From: Pseudomonas sp. TNT3
Lineage (GTDB): Bacteria; Pseudomonadota; Gammaproteobacteria; Pseudomonadales; Pseudomonadaceae
NCBI RefSeq assembly: GCF_010095445.2
Contig: NZ_WFGV02000001.1
Coordinates: 124,001 to 188,000 of the forward strand
DNA length: 64,000 bases
Direction: 5' to 3'
Part shown: positions 17,176 through 26,595 of the stretch, piece after piece
How the letters are laid out: each line of letters starts with the position of its first letter
Position numbering within the stretch: the first letter of the stretch is position 1
The notes under the pieces: model-generated
What the model saw: the letters and a program-made list of their open reading frames with translations, nothing else
Databases searched by the model: none
What the model was told of the DNA's origin: nothing
Made by a program: the position numbers and the translations under genes

Positions 17176-17448
17176 ATGAACAATCTCAAGCTAGCCGCCT
17201 TCGCTGTTGCCTTATCTACTTTCGCTGCAGGTGCTATGGCCGCAGAGGCTCCTGCTGCCGCAGGCGCCATGGAAAAGTGTTACGGCGTTTCCCTAGCTGG
17301 CAAGAACGATTGCAAAGCCGGCGCAGGTACCACCTGTGCGGGCACCGCCAAAGTGGACTATCAGGCTAATGCCTGGAAAAACGTTCCTGCGGGTACTTGT
17401 ACCTCCATCAAAACACCAAAAGGCACTGGCACTCTCGCACCTATGTAA
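17176..17448 (+). CDS. bufA: Bufferin precursor peptide (DUF2282)
   Basis: The 90-residue protein has a Sec signal peptide ([20 protein letters not shown], cleavage after residue 22 or 23) and four cysteines at 35 (EKCYG), 46 (NDCKAG), 54 (TTCAG) and 75 (PAGTC), the conserved pattern of DUF2282. Proteins of this family are bufferins: ribosomal peptides whose cysteines are modified by an MNIO (DUF692) enzyme to copper-chelating thiooxazoles and exported to the periplasm. The enzyme genes follow at once. GGAGA precedes the ATG, and a SigF-type promoter is at 17076-17101. Role: periplasmic sequestration of copper or similar thiophilic metals. Confidence 0.9.
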   Translation: MNNLKLAAFAVALSTFAAGAMAAEAPAAAGAMEKCYGVSLAGKNDCKAGAGTTCAGTAKVDYQANAWKNVPAGTCTSIKTPKGTGTLAPM

Positions 17449-17474
17449 TCGCAATACCACGGGGCGCACCAACC

Positions 17475-18329
17475 ATGAGAACTGAACGCCAGATGGGGGC
17501 CGGGCTCGGCCTGAAACCGAATCATTACTCAGATGCGCTGGACTGCACGGCAGAGGGTCTGTGGTTCGAAGTTCATCCGGAAAACTACATGGTGGATGGT
17601 GGCCCCCGTCTCGCATGGCTGGAGGCAATTGGGGATCAACATCCGCTTTCGCTGCACGGCGTGTCACTTTCACTGGCTGCCGATTGTCCACCGGACGAAA
17701 ACCATTTGAAGCGCCTGAAAGCGCTGGCAGATCACGTTCAGCCTGCTTTGATTTCCGAGCATCTAGCTTGGTCAGCATGGCGTGGTCAGTATCATCCTGA
17801 CCTTTTGCCATTCCCTCGCACGGTCGAGGCATTGCAACGCATCGCAAGCAACATTCAGCGTACACAAGACGCTTTAGGACGTCCTGTTGCCATTGAAAAC
17901 CCCACCCATTACCTAGGCTTGGATGGTCATGAATTCAGCGAAATCGACTTTTTGACCGAACTAAGTGTGAGAACAGGCTGCGGGTTGCTGCTCGATGTCA
18001 ATAACGTACACATCAGCGCACATAACCTGGGTTTTGATGCGGGAACGTATCTGGATGCCTTCCCGGCCAAGGCAATCGTGGAAATCCATTTGGCAGGCCA
18101 CGCGGTGGATCCGGGAGATACGCGCCTGCTGATAGACACTCACGATGCTCCAATCGCAGAAGACGTTTGGTCGCTATATCAACGCGTCATCGAGCGGATC
18201 GGCATGCGCCCGACTTTGATCGAGCGCGACGACCATATCCCAGAATTCGACGTCCTGCTGAATGAACGAAACAGAGCACAGGCGTTGTTGAACATTGGGA
18301 AGAGGCAACTATCGGAAGTGACGATATGA
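17475..18329 (+). CDS. bufB: MNIO-family peptide-modifying enzyme (DUF692)
   Basis: The 284-residue TIM-barrel protein starts at ATG 17475 ([18 protein letters not shown]). Metal-ligand motifs of multinuclear non-haem iron oxidases are in order: [59 protein letters not shown] and [10 protein letters not shown]. Such enzymes use iron and oxygen to convert precursor cysteines into thiooxazoles. The only plausible substrate here is the DUF2282 peptide encoded 26 bases upstream. The open frame continues upstream into bufA but that extension is not part of the protein. The stop overlaps the next gene's start. Confidence 0.92.
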   Translation: MRTERQMGAGLGLKPNHYSDALDCTAEGLWFEVHPENYMVDGGPRLAWLEAIGDQHPLSLHGVSLSLAADCPPDENHLKRLKALADHVQPALISEHLAWSAWRGQYHPDLLPFPRTVEALQRIASNIQRTQDALGRPVAIENPTHYLGLDGHEFSEIDFLTELSVRTGCGLLLDVNNVHISAHNLGFDAGTYLDAFPAKAIVEIHLAGHAVDPGDTRLLIDTHDAPIAEDVWSLYQRVIERIGMRPTLIERDDHIPEFDVLLNERNRAQALLNIGKRQLSEVTI

Positions 18330-19090
18330 ACACCTCACTCGCAAGCTTTCAGGATGCATTCGTCGATGCGTTATATGAGCGAAATTCGACTGGAATGACT
18401 GCTCTAATCGAACAGCCCGGTTTTTTGGTGTACCGCAATACTGTATTGAAAGGATCGACGGACGCATTACTCGCGAACTTTCCCACCATCGAGCGCTTGG
18501 TTGGGACGGAGTGGCTTAAGGCCGCAGCAGCAATCTATGCCCGGCAATCGCCACCGACGGATTCTCGACTGCTGCACTACGGCGCTGATTTTCCGGATTT
18601 TCTCGACGCTTTTGAACATGCGCGAGAAATGCCTTATCTGGGCGACGTCGCCCGCCTGGATCTGCTTTGGACACAAGTCCATTGCGCTACAGATGAGCCA
18701 GATATTGATCCAAGCTTATTTGCGAATCTGTCCCAAAACGACTTGGCCCGCAGCCGACTCACACCGAAGGCCGCCTCCAGTTGGGCGTGGTTCCCAGACA
18801 ACCCCGCCTACACCATCTGGTGCTTCAATCGCGAAGAGCGAGACGTGCCCGATGAACTCAACTGGTGCGGCGAAGGAGCGCTTCTGACGCGCAAGCAAGC
18901 CAAGGTTTGTTGGGAGGCTGCCAGTGCTGCGGATTGCACGTTTTTAGATGCCTGCGCGGTACACCTGCCGCTTGAACTGGCCGCAGAAAAAGCCCTTGAG
19001 GTTCAGCCTGACTTGAATTTGGCAGACCTCATTGCCCGCTTATTCAGGGCCGACGCGTTCGCCTCTGTAAGCATCCATCGCTCTTCCTAA
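18326..19090 (+). CDS. bufC: DUF2063 partner protein of the MNIO enzyme
   Basis: The 254-residue protein has an N-terminal DUF2063 domain (about residues 5-100: [46 protein letters not shown]). This domain accompanies DUF692 enzymes and acts as the peptide-recognition partner that presents the precursor. The C-terminal part (about 130-254) is acidic and less conserved. ATG overlaps the bufB stop (ATGA), so the two are made together. Family and operon position fix the assignment; the stoichiometry and direct contact are inferred from studied bufferin systems. Confidence 0.9.
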   Translation: MNTSLASFQDAFVDALYERNSTGMTALIEQPGFLVYRNTVLKGSTDALLANFPTIERLVGTEWLKAAAAIYARQSPPTDSRLLHYGADFPDFLDAFEHAREMPYLGDVARLDLLWTQVHCATDEPDIDPSLFANLSQNDLARSRLTPKAASSWAWFPDNPAYTIWCFNREERDVPDELNWCGEGALLTRKQAKVCWEAASAADCTFLDACAVHLPLELAAEKALEVQPDLNLADLIARLFRADAFASVSIHRSS

Positions 19091-19124
19091 AGACTTAACA
19101 CCAACTTAACCAACGGAGCACATC

Positions 19125-19598
19125 ATGGACGTAATACGAAACACTTCGTCCGCAGCCGACAAATCTTTGCGAGGCATGTGGAACCGCATTGCAGACCGAC
19201 TTGGTTTAATGATTGGTGACTCACTATTAGTGCTGGTTGCTCGTCTATCCATTGCGGCCATTTTTTTGATGTCAGGACGCACCAAAGTCAGTGAATTTTT
19301 GACGATCACACCCAGTACCTATGAGCTGTTCCGCACAGAATACTCACTGCCATTTATCACGCCGGAACTGGCCGCGCATCTCGCTACCTACAGTGAGCAT
19401 TTGTTTCCACTACTTCTTGTGTTAGGCCTGTCCTCACGACTATCCGCATTAGCTTTACTGGGTATGACGTTTGTAATCCAAGTATTTGTCTACCCCGATG
19501 CTTGGCCAACACACCTTTCCTGGGCGGGCCTATTACTGCTCATCGTCGCCCGTGGTGGAGGTGCAATTTCGCTGGATCGCCCGCTCGGCATCAAGTGA
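19125..19598 (+). CDS. DoxX family membrane protein of the bufferin operon
   Basis: The 157-residue protein has four predicted membrane helices after a 30-residue polar start, with [18 protein letters not shown] and [20 protein letters not shown] typical of DoxX. A DoxX-like gene regularly closes DUF2282-DUF692-DUF2063 operons (the gig/buf clusters). Its role is unknown; DoxX proteins are thought to aid electron or thiol handling in the inner membrane. AACGGAG precedes the ATG by seven bases. It lies 34 bases after bufC. Confidence 0.85.
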   Translation: MDVIRNTSSAADKSLRGMWNRIADRLGLMIGDSLLVLVARLSIAAIFLMSGRTKVSEFLTITPSTYELFRTEYSLPFITPELAAHLATYSEHLFPLLLVLGLSSRLSALALLGMTFVIQVFVYPDAWPTHLSWAGLLLLIVARGGGAISLDRPLGIK

Positions 19599-19884
19599 TG
19601 CTTTGGCTGCTGCTCACGCACTGCCTGATGAACGGACTTCATACTTAGGCCTAATCAGGTATTTCGGACATATAACAAGTTGCAGGTTTCGAGGCCGAAA
19701 TACTCAAGATTTCCTTGATTACGAACTGAAAAGTCCAGTAACCAGTAAGTGAATTTTTTGTGCTGGTCTGAATGGATATTTCGGGAGGGGTTGAAAAGCA
19801 GTCCTCGTTCGATTAAGCGTGCGAGAGAACCTCAGCGCGATCACTAGCTGGTTACGAGAGATCCATCTGTAACACCGAGAGGCT

Positions 19885-20901
19885 ATGGCCTCAGAACATC
19901 AGTTTCCGAGAGTAGGTATCACCATGCACGCAATGTTACCGCTTCTGAATGCCCTGAGCTTTCCACCTCTGCACCGTGGTCATTTGGAAGCCTTGCAGAT
20001 CAACCTTACCTACCTTTGCAACCAGCGTTGCCTGCACTGCCATGTCAATGCAGGCCCCACTCGCAAGGAATCCATGACGGATGAAAGTCTGGCATTGTTG
20101 CATCAAGTTATTGATGCCCATCCGGTGAAGACCCTCGACCTGACAGGGGGCGCTCCTGAAATGCATCCCCGTTTCAGAGAAATCGTTGTCCATGCTCGGC
20201 GAGAAGGGTTGCGTGTCATTGACCGCTGTAACTTAACGATTCTCAGTGAACCAGGGTATGAAGGCTTAGCAGAGTTTCTGGCAGAGCAAGGAGTAGAGGT
20301 GACTGCATCTCTGCCTTGCTATTCCCGTGAGAATGTCGACAAGCAACGAGGGGATGGGGTATTCGACGCAAGCATTGAAGGCCTCAAGAAGCTCAACAAT
20401 CTCGGATACGGTATTTCCGACACCGGCTTAATCCTAAACCTTGTTTACAACCCTCAAGGCGCAAGCTTGCCGCCGCCGCAGGCTCAGCTCGAGATCGATT
20501 ATAAAGCTCACTTGGCTGAAGATTTCGGAATTCAGTTCAACCATCTCCTGACTATCACCAACCAACCCATAGCCCGATTTGGAAGCACTTTGGTTAGCAA
20601 GGGGCAGTTCAGTAATTACATGCAGCTGCTCAGAGATAGCTATCGATCAGAGAATCTCGATGCAGTCATGTGCCGGAACTTGGTCAGTGTCGACTGGCAA
20701 GGTTACCTCTACGACTGCGACTTCAACCAAATGCTAGATCTACCGATGTTCATGCCTGGTCTGATTGGTCGTGATCGGCCTCATTTACGAGATTTGCTCG
20801 AATCGTCAAGCCTGGAAAATAACCCAATAAGCACTCGTGATCACTGCTTTGCGTGCACAGCTGGTCAGGGTTCGAGTTGTGCTGGCGCATTGAAGGAATA
20901 G
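19885..20901 (+). CDS. arsS: ArsS-like radical SAM enzyme (TIGR04167 type)
   Basis: The protein of 338 residues (or 325 from ATG 19924) has the radical SAM cluster motif CNQRCLHC (Cys 45, 49, 52), the SAM-binding DLTGGAPEMHPRF, and the family's C-terminal cysteines in CRNLVSVDWQGYLYDCDFNQ and CFACTAGQGSSCAGAL. This is the arsenosugar biosynthesis radical SAM protein ArsS (rSAM/Cys-rich or selenodomain family), which in cyanobacteria joins a deoxyadenosyl group to dimethylarsinous acid. No arsenic methyltransferase ArsM is in this window, so the substrate may come from elsewhere or differ. It opens a tightly coupled operon. Confidence 0.88.
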   Translation: MASEHQFPRVGITMHAMLPLLNALSFPPLHRGHLEALQINLTYLCNQRCLHCHVNAGPTRKESMTDESLALLHQVIDAHPVKTLDLTGGAPEMHPRFREIVVHARREGLRVIDRCNLTILSEPGYEGLAEFLAEQGVEVTASLPCYSRENVDKQRGDGVFDASIEGLKKLNNLGYGISDTGLILNLVYNPQGASLPPPQAQLEIDYKAHLAEDFGIQFNHLLTITNQPIARFGSTLVSKGQFSNYMQLLRDSYRSENLDAVMCRNLVSVDWQGYLYDCDFNQMLDLPMFMPGLIGRDRPHLRDLLESSSLENNPISTRDHCFACTAGQGSSCAGALKE

Positions 20902-20912
20902 AGGAAAGACCA

Positions 20913-22298
20913 ATGGAGCCGAATAGCCTGCTAGGTGTGTTTTTTTGGGGTTTTTTACTGATTTACGGTCTCATCATGTACGCATTGTCACCTCGTGCTG
21001 TAACCCTGGGGGGCTTCTTCCATGGCGAAGATTCCCAAGGTCGTAGCGCGGCTCCCTGGTTAGTGACATCAAGTATTTTTATCAGCTGGATTTTCGCTAA
21101 GTCGGTGACGAACGCTGCCAACTTGGGCGCAAGCTATGGATTGATTGGTGGCTTGGCTTATGCCACCTATTGGCTTTCGATCCCGCTGGCAGGTTTAGTC
21201 ATATTCAGGCTGCGCCGACGCTTTGGAGCGACGGGACTGGTCAGCTTTCTGACCACCAATTACGGTCGATCTGCGGCACTGGCTTTCAGCGCAGCCATTC
21301 TTATCAGGCTCTTTAACGAGGTCTGGAGCAATACCGCCGTGGTCGGTGGCTATTATGGTGCTGCCGGTAGCATTGAGTTTATCGGTGCCGCCTCGTTGTT
21401 CACCGTGGTGACGTTGGCATACAGCCTTCGTGGTGGACTTCGCAGTTCAATCATGACCGATGCGGCCCAAGCAGGAATTTTCTTGATTGCCCTTGTCTGG
21501 GTGCTTGGCTTGGTTTTACCGCAGCACAGCACCAAGGAGTTGATGAGTACCAGTCATTGGGCGATGAGCTCAGGCGTTGATTTATTACTGGTCGCAGGGC
21601 TCCAAATATTCAGTTACCCGTTTCATGATCCCGTCCTGACGGATCGTGGCTTCATCAGCGAAGAACGGACGATGCGTAGGTCTTTCTTCGTTGCCGGCCT
21701 GCTGGGTTTTGTTGCCATTCTCGCGTTCAGTTTGATTGGCGTACACACCACCCTCATCGGCATGAATGTTTCCGATAACGTCCCAGCGGCACTGGCGAAA
21801 TCCATGGGGGTAGTCGCGCTGATGGTGATGACCGTCGTAATGGTCTCCGCAGCAGGCTCCACTCTCGACTCCACTTTTTCGAGCCTGGCCAAGCTAGTGG
21901 GTCGAGAGCTGCCACTGTTGGCTGGTCACGATCTAGGCAAGAAGGCAATCGGAGTAGGCATGTCTGTGATGATGATATTCGCCGTCTTGGGCAACATTCC
22001 AATGCTCACCGGAACCGACATTCTCAAAGCAACAACCTTGAGCGGCACAATGGTTATCGGTCTCGCACCCGTATTCGTTCTACATGGAATGGTGACTCCG
22101 ACTCGGTTGGGGTTTCACCTGAGTTTCTGGTGCGGCATTGCCTTGGGCATAGCCCTTACGTTGGGTTGGATACCTCAAAGCTGGGCTATTGGTGATGGCA
22201 AATATGCCCTGCTGTTGGGTACCAATCTTTACGGATTGGCGCTATGCATACTGGGTTATTTGATCCCGGGCTACCTAGCTAAGCGAGTCGCAATATGA
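20913..22298 (+). CDS. Sodium/solute symporter-like membrane protein
   Basis: The 461-residue protein starts at ATG 20913 behind GAGGAAA, 11 bases after arsS. It has about 13 predicted membrane helices and SSS-like features: ISWIFAKSVTNAANLGASYGL, GLRSSIMTDAAQAG and SAAGSTLDSTFSSLAK. It resembles the solute:sodium symporter superfamily and is found in rSAM/selenodomain operons. A likely role is moving an organoarsenical, a thiol or an anion linked to the pathway; the sequence alone does not say which. The stop overlaps the next start (ATGA). Confidence 0.78.
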   Translation: MEPNSLLGVFFWGFLLIYGLIMYALSPRAVTLGGFFHGEDSQGRSAAPWLVTSSIFISWIFAKSVTNAANLGASYGLIGGLAYATYWLSIPLAGLVIFRLRRRFGATGLVSFLTTNYGRSAALAFSAAILIRLFNEVWSNTAVVGGYYGAAGSIEFIGAASLFTVVTLAYSLRGGLRSSIMTDAAQAGIFLIALVWVLGLVLPQHSTKELMSTSHWAMSSGVDLLLVAGLQIFSYPFHDPVLTDRGFISEERTMRRSFFVAGLLGFVAILAFSLIGVHTTLIGMNVSDNVPAALAKSMGVVALMVMTVVMVSAAGSTLDSTFSSLAKLVGRELPLLAGHDLGKKAIGVGMSVMMIFAVLGNIPMLTGTDILKATTLSGTMVIGLAPVFVLHGMVTPTRLGFHLSFWCGIALGIALTLGWIPQSWAIGDGKYALLLGTNLYGLALCILGYLIPGYLAKRVAI

Positions 22299-23278
22299 GT
22301 CTTGACAGAATGCTCATGCGACCTGGGCGCGATTGTCCTCTGGACTACAGATTGCCGCACACGGCATTCGACGGCCCCGCGCAATTTGGCTGCAAAACGC
22401 TCTACGTCGTAGGCGGCCTTTACGGAAACACTTATGCGTTAGATGCGCTGGAAATGTTGCTAGCAGATGAGCCAGAAGCTCGTGTTGTGTTCAACGGCGA
22501 CTTGCACTGGTTTGATCGTGATCCAGAAATCTTCTGGGGCCTCGAGGATCGCGTTTCCCCTCACGTTCTTCTTCGCGGTAACGTCGAGACTGAGTTAGTC
22601 CGCGTGGAAGACAGCGGAACGGGATGCGGGTGCGCCTATCCTGAGGAGGTAACAGAACTCACGGTCGCTTGGTCTAACTCTATCCATGAACGGCTGTGTG
22701 AAACCTTCGCTACTCTTCCCTCGTTGAGGGCTTCAGTTGCGTTGCGTCCTGCCCATGCGCTGGTCGAAATTGCTGGACGTACAGTCGCCATCAGTCATGG
22801 TGATGAGCGCTCACTTGCCGGCTGGCAGTGCTCACGCGAGGCATTGAGATCTGTTGATCGCCAAAAGGAATTAGCGGATTGGATGGCGAAACGAAAAATC
22901 GATGTTTTCGCCACCAGTCACACCTGCTCCCCCGCAGCCTTGAGCTGGGGCTCTGGGGCGGTGATCAATAACGGTGCTGCCGGCATTCCAAACTTCAGCG
23001 CAGAACGTAAAGGACTTGTCACACGGATAGCTTCCTCACCACATCCCCAGGCGCTATATCGCGCCCAAATACTCGGGCTCTATGTCGAAGCGATTTCGCT
23101 TGATTACGAACATGTGGCCTTTCTCCAAGACTTCGACCGGCAATGGCCCTCACAGAGCCCGGCAGCGCTTTCTTATCGTGATCGTTTGCTCAACGGAACT
23201 GACGATCTTCCATCATCAGCCTTGCTGGGCGGCTTTCAGGAGTGTTCAGTTTCTACGCAAAAGGATCCACTCTCATGA
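22295..23278 (+). CDS. Metallophosphoesterase-like protein with altered first motif
   Basis: The 327-residue protein has calcineurin-like phosphoesterase motifs: FNGDLHWF (GD), LLRGNVETE (GN-E), AISHGDE (H-G-D) and FATSHTC. The first motif, normally D-x-H in GDxHGN, reads VGGLYGN, so two metal ligands are missing. It may be inactive, use another metal set, or be a specialised relative. Both ends overlap neighbours by four bases, which ties it to the ArsS operon. A phosphatase acting on a nucleoside or sugar-phosphate intermediate is a reasonable guess. Confidence 0.75.
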   Translation: MSLDRMLMRPGRDCPLDYRLPHTAFDGPAQFGCKTLYVVGGLYGNTYALDALEMLLADEPEARVVFNGDLHWFDRDPEIFWGLEDRVSPHVLLRGNVETELVRVEDSGTGCGCAYPEEVTELTVAWSNSIHERLCETFATLPSLRASVALRPAHALVEIAGRTVAISHGDERSLAGWQCSREALRSVDRQKELADWMAKRKIDVFATSHTCSPAALSWGSGAVINNGAAGIPNFSAERKGLVTRIASSPHPQALYRAQILGLYVEAISLDYEHVAFLQDFDRQWPSQSPAALSYRDRLLNGTDDLPSSALLGGFQECSVSTQKDPLS

Positions 23279-25464
23279 ACCTTCGTAAGCTCATACTTCT
23301 AGTGGTGATAGCTGCGCTGATCGCTTCTTTTTTTATCTTCGATCTTGGCCAATATCTCAACCTGACAAACCTCAAAACCCAGCAGGAAGCGTTTAGTGAA
23401 CAGGTGTCTGCCAACCCTTGGCTTATTGGGGGGGCGTATTTCTTTATATACGTTTTGGTGACAGCTCTTTCGCTACCCGGTGCGGCTCTGATGACGCTGC
23501 TTGGCGGTGCATTATTTGGCTTATTCGGCGGTACGCTCCTGGTGTCCTTTGCATCTACGCTTGGGGCCACATTGGCGATGCTGATCAGTCGCTTCATGCT
23601 GCGCGACTGGGTGCAAGCCAAGTTCAGTAAACGCCTGATGGGAATAAACCAAGGGGTTGAACGCGAAGGGGCAACCTACTTATTCGCCTTGCGCCTGGTA
23701 CCCGTATTTCCCTTCGTATTGATCAACCTGGCGATGGGATTGACCAAGTTGCCTGTGCGCACATTCTGGTGGGTCAGTCAGCTGGGTATGCTGCCCGGCA
23801 CGCTGGTTTACGTGAATGCTGGTCGCGAGCTTGGTCAACTCAATTCGTTAGGTGGAATCCTATCACCCAGTCTCATCGGTGCATTCCTGTTGCTTGGTTT
23901 GCTACCGATGTTGTCTCGCAAAATTCTGGAATGGTTCAAGACTCGAAAAGTCTATTCAGGCTGGAAGAAGCCCAAGCGATTTGATCGCAATTTGGTGGTT
24001 ATTGGCGCAGGCTCCGGTGGCCTGGTATCGTCGTACATAGCAGCGGCTGTGAAAGCAAAGGTTACGTTGATCGAAAAGCACAAGATGGGTGGCGACTGTC
24101 TGAACACGGGGTGTGTGCCTTCAAAAGCACTCATTCGATCTGCCAAATTTGCTCACGAACTTAAAAAAGCCGAAAGCCTAGGTTTTAGGTCGGTTACTGG
24201 CAAGGTTGATTTTGCGGCGGTCATGCAACGTATTCAGCGCGTGGTGTCGGAAATCGAACCGCATGATTCCGTCAAACGATACGAAGGGCTGGGCGTAGAA
24301 GTCATTGAGGGAGAAGCGAGGATCACCTCGCCCTGGACTGTCGAGGTCAATGGTAAAACCCTTAGCACTCGATCCATCATTATCGCGACTGGCGCCCGTC
24401 CTTTAATACCCAAGATCGAAGGTATTGAGCTCATCACCCCTCTTACCTCCGACAACATATGGGCATTGCGCGAACAACCAAAGCGATTGCTCGTGTTAGG
24501 AGGTGGGCCCATCGGTTGTGAGTTGGCACAAGCATTCCAGCGTCTTGGAAGTGCTGTGACCCAAGTCGAGATGGTTGAGCGACTACTTATCCGTGAAGAT
24601 GTCGATGCGAGTGACATCGTAATGACAAGCCTCAGGGCGGATGGTGTCGATATAAGGGTGCAGCATAAGGCTATACGTTTTGAGGTGCTTGAAGGCCAGC
24701 AGCAGCTGATTTGCCTAAACCTCACGGACAACAGCGAAGTGACAATACTTTTCGATCAAGTGCTTTTGGCCTTAGGCCGGGTCGCTAATGTAAAGGGTTT
24801 CGGCGCTGAAGAACTTGGTCTGGAGGTGCGAGGCAATGGCACTCTGAACACGAATGAATACTTGGCAACACGCTTCCCCAATATATTTGCTGTAGGGGAC
24901 GTCACGGGGCCTTATCAATTCACCCACACCTCAGCGCACCAAGCCTGGTATGCCGCAGTGAATGGACTGTTTGGGGGCTTCAAGCAATTCAAAGTCGACT
25001 ACCGGGTGATTCCTTGGGCGACGTTCACTGATCCAGAGGTGGCACGTGTCGGCTTGAATGAGCAAGAAGCCAAATCCCAAGACATTGCCTACGAAGTCAC
25101 CCGCTTTGGCATTGATGATCTAGATAGGGCTATCGCCGATGGCGCAGCCTACGGTTACGTCAAAGTGCTGACTGAGCCTGGCAAGGATCGGATCCTTGGC
25201 GCAACAATCGTAGGTCAGCATGCAGGTGATCTAATCACTGAATACGTGGCTGCCATGAAACACGGCTACGGTATGAACAAAATACTCGGCACGATCCATA
25301 TTTATCCCACGTTGGCTGAAGCGAACAAATACGCTGCCGGAGAATGGAAGCGTGCTCATGCCCCCATCGGCGCACTGCGCTGGCTTTCAAAATTTCATCG
25401 ATGGCGCCTGGGCGGCATCCAGCGTATTGAATCTGAATTCAAGACGGACGAGAAACCGTCTTGA
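23275..25464 (+). CDS. TVP38/TMEM64 membrane domain fused to a disulfide reductase
   Basis: The 729-residue protein starts at ATG 23275 in overlap with the previous stop. Residues 1-225 form a TVP38/TMEM64 (DedA-like) membrane domain, including LPGAALMTLLGGALFG and LVPVFPFVLINLAMG. From about 238 comes a mercuric-reductase/lipoamide-dehydrogenase-like flavoprotein: FAD motif VVIGAGSGG, redox pair GGDCLNTGC (Cys 275 and 280), NAD motif LVLGGGPIGCE, and a C-terminal dimerisation domain with IYPTLAEA. It lacks the C-terminal cysteine pair of MerA, so mercury reduction is not implied. It probably delivers electrons to a membrane thiol or quinone partner. Confidence 0.88.
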   Translation: MNLRKLILLVVIAALIASFFIFDLGQYLNLTNLKTQQEAFSEQVSANPWLIGGAYFFIYVLVTALSLPGAALMTLLGGALFGLFGGTLLVSFASTLGATLAMLISRFMLRDWVQAKFSKRLMGINQGVEREGATYLFALRLVPVFPFVLINLAMGLTKLPVRTFWWVSQLGMLPGTLVYVNAGRELGQLNSLGGILSPSLIGAFLLLGLLPMLSRKILEWFKTRKVYSGWKKPKRFDRNLVVIGAGSGGLVSSYIAAAVKAKVTLIEKHKMGGDCLNTGCVPSKALIRSAKFAHELKKAESLGFRSVTGKVDFAAVMQRIQRVVSEIEPHDSVKRYEGLGVEVIEGEARITSPWTVEVNGKTLSTRSIIIATGARPLIPKIEGIELITPLTSDNIWALREQPKRLLVLGGGPIGCELAQAFQRLGSAVTQVEMVERLLIREDVDASDIVMTSLRADGVDIRVQHKAIRFEVLEGQQQLICLNLTDNSEVTILFDQVLLALGRVANVKGFGAEELGLEVRGNGTLNTNEYLATRFPNIFAVGDVTGPYQFTHTSAHQAWYAAVNGLFGGFKQFKVDYRVIPWATFTDPEVARVGLNEQEAKSQDIAYEVTRFGIDDLDRAIADGAAYGYVKVLTEPGKDRILGATIVGQHAGDLITEYVAAMKHGYGMNKILGTIHIYPTLAEANKYAAGEWKRAHAPIGALRWLSKFHRWRLGGIQRIESEFKTDEKPS

Positions 25465-26537
25465 ACGCGGAATTTGACCTCCTGCTTGCAGGAGCTGGCC
25501 ATGCCCATTTGGGGGTACTGCGCGAGTGGCTCACTGTTCTTCGGCCTCACGGACGTATCGCGCTCGTGAGCGATGGAACATCGGCTTGGTACTCAGGAAT
25601 GCTTCCGGGCTTACTGGCTGGAAGGTATCGGCCAGAGCAGTGTCGAGTACCTCTACCTGCGCTCTGTGCTAGCGCGGGGGTTGACCTGATTCAGGGGAGA
25701 ATTGTTGGCATCGACCCAAACTCGAACTCGTTGAGGCTTGCCGATGGGAGTGTTTACTCGGCTACCTGGTTGTCTCTAAACGTCGGCTCAAAACCAGAGG
25801 CACTGCCGGGAGATTTTCGCGAGCTGGAACTGGTTCCAGTGAAGCCTTTCGAGGGGCTCGTCTGCGCCTGGAGTACCTGGCGGAAATCACCTACGCCCTT
25901 GGCAATTCTGGGTGGCGGTGCCGCAGGGGTTGAGCTCGCTCTTGCCCTTGCACCTCAAGTCTCAGAGTTAACACTTATCAGCTCTGGAGAGATCCTTGCT
26001 GGGCACCCGTCAGGGCTGAGGGCTAGGGCAATTCGGTGCCTCGTGAGGGCTAATGTAAAGCTCATCGAGGGTTCCGCAGTCGACACGGTATATGGCGATG
26101 CATTGCTCTGTGGATCGCAGATCGTTTGGCGCGGTAAACGACTCATTTTGGCCACCGGAGCAGCGCCTCTGCCTTGGTTGAAAGAGGGAACGCTTGCTCA
26201 GGATGGACGTGGGTTTGTTGCGATCAACCCAACTCTTCAAAGCGTATCCCATCAGCACATTCTTGCCGTGGGTGATTGTGCAAGCCTGCCTGATTGCCCG
26301 CGTAACGGTGTTTATGCGGTGCGCCAGGGGCCTTTGCTCGCTAAAAATCTGGCTGCGGCTTTAGAAGGCCAACAGCTGATCAATTTTGTGCCTCAACGCC
26401 ACGCATTGGCACTTTTGGCAGACGGTAAGGGCGGTGCCTTGATGAGCTGGGCGGGGATAACTGCGGAGGGCCGTTTATTTGGATGGTGGAAAGATCGACT
26501 TGATCAAAACTTCATAAACAAGCTAACGACCATATGA
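25461..26537 (+). CDS. FAD-dependent oxidoreductase of the TIGR03169 / SelD-associated type
   Basis: The 358-residue protein begins at a TTG overlapping the previous stop (TTGA). It has a FAD motif LLLAGAGHAHLGVL, the HAH triad usual in this family, AILGGGAAGVELALAL, and the FAD-binding ILAVGDCASL near the end. TIGR03169 proteins resemble NADH dehydrogenase II and sulfide:quinone reductase and also occur as N-terminal domains on selenophosphate synthetase. No SelD kinase domain is attached here. The strict coupling to the ArsS gene set suggests a redox step in that pathway, perhaps reducing quinones or thiols. Confidence 0.83.
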   Translation: MNAEFDLLLAGAGHAHLGVLREWLTVLRPHGRIALVSDGTSAWYSGMLPGLLAGRYRPEQCRVPLPALCASAGVDLIQGRIVGIDPNSNSLRLADGSVYSATWLSLNVGSKPEALPGDFRELELVPVKPFEGLVCAWSTWRKSPTPLAILGGGAAGVELALALAPQVSELTLISSGEILAGHPSGLRARAIRCLVRANVKLIEGSAVDTVYGDALLCGSQIVWRGKRLILATGAAPLPWLKEGTLAQDGRGFVAINPTLQSVSHQHILAVGDCASLPDCPRNGVYAVRQGPLLAKNLAAALEGQQLINFVPQRHALALLADGKGGALMSWAGITAEGRLFGWWKDRLDQNFINKLTTI

Positions 26538-26595
26538 TGACATCATGGCGTTGAAGAAAGTAACTAATTCCACATGCGAACATTGAGGTGCTGTA

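Noticed and set aside
23275..25464. Mercuric reductase
   Set aside because: The amino-terminal HMA domain and the C-terminal Cys pair of MerA are absent, and no mer genes are nearby.
25461..26537. Selenophosphate synthetase SelD
   Set aside because: Only the flavoprotein part related to the SelD N-terminal extension is present; there is no kinase domain.
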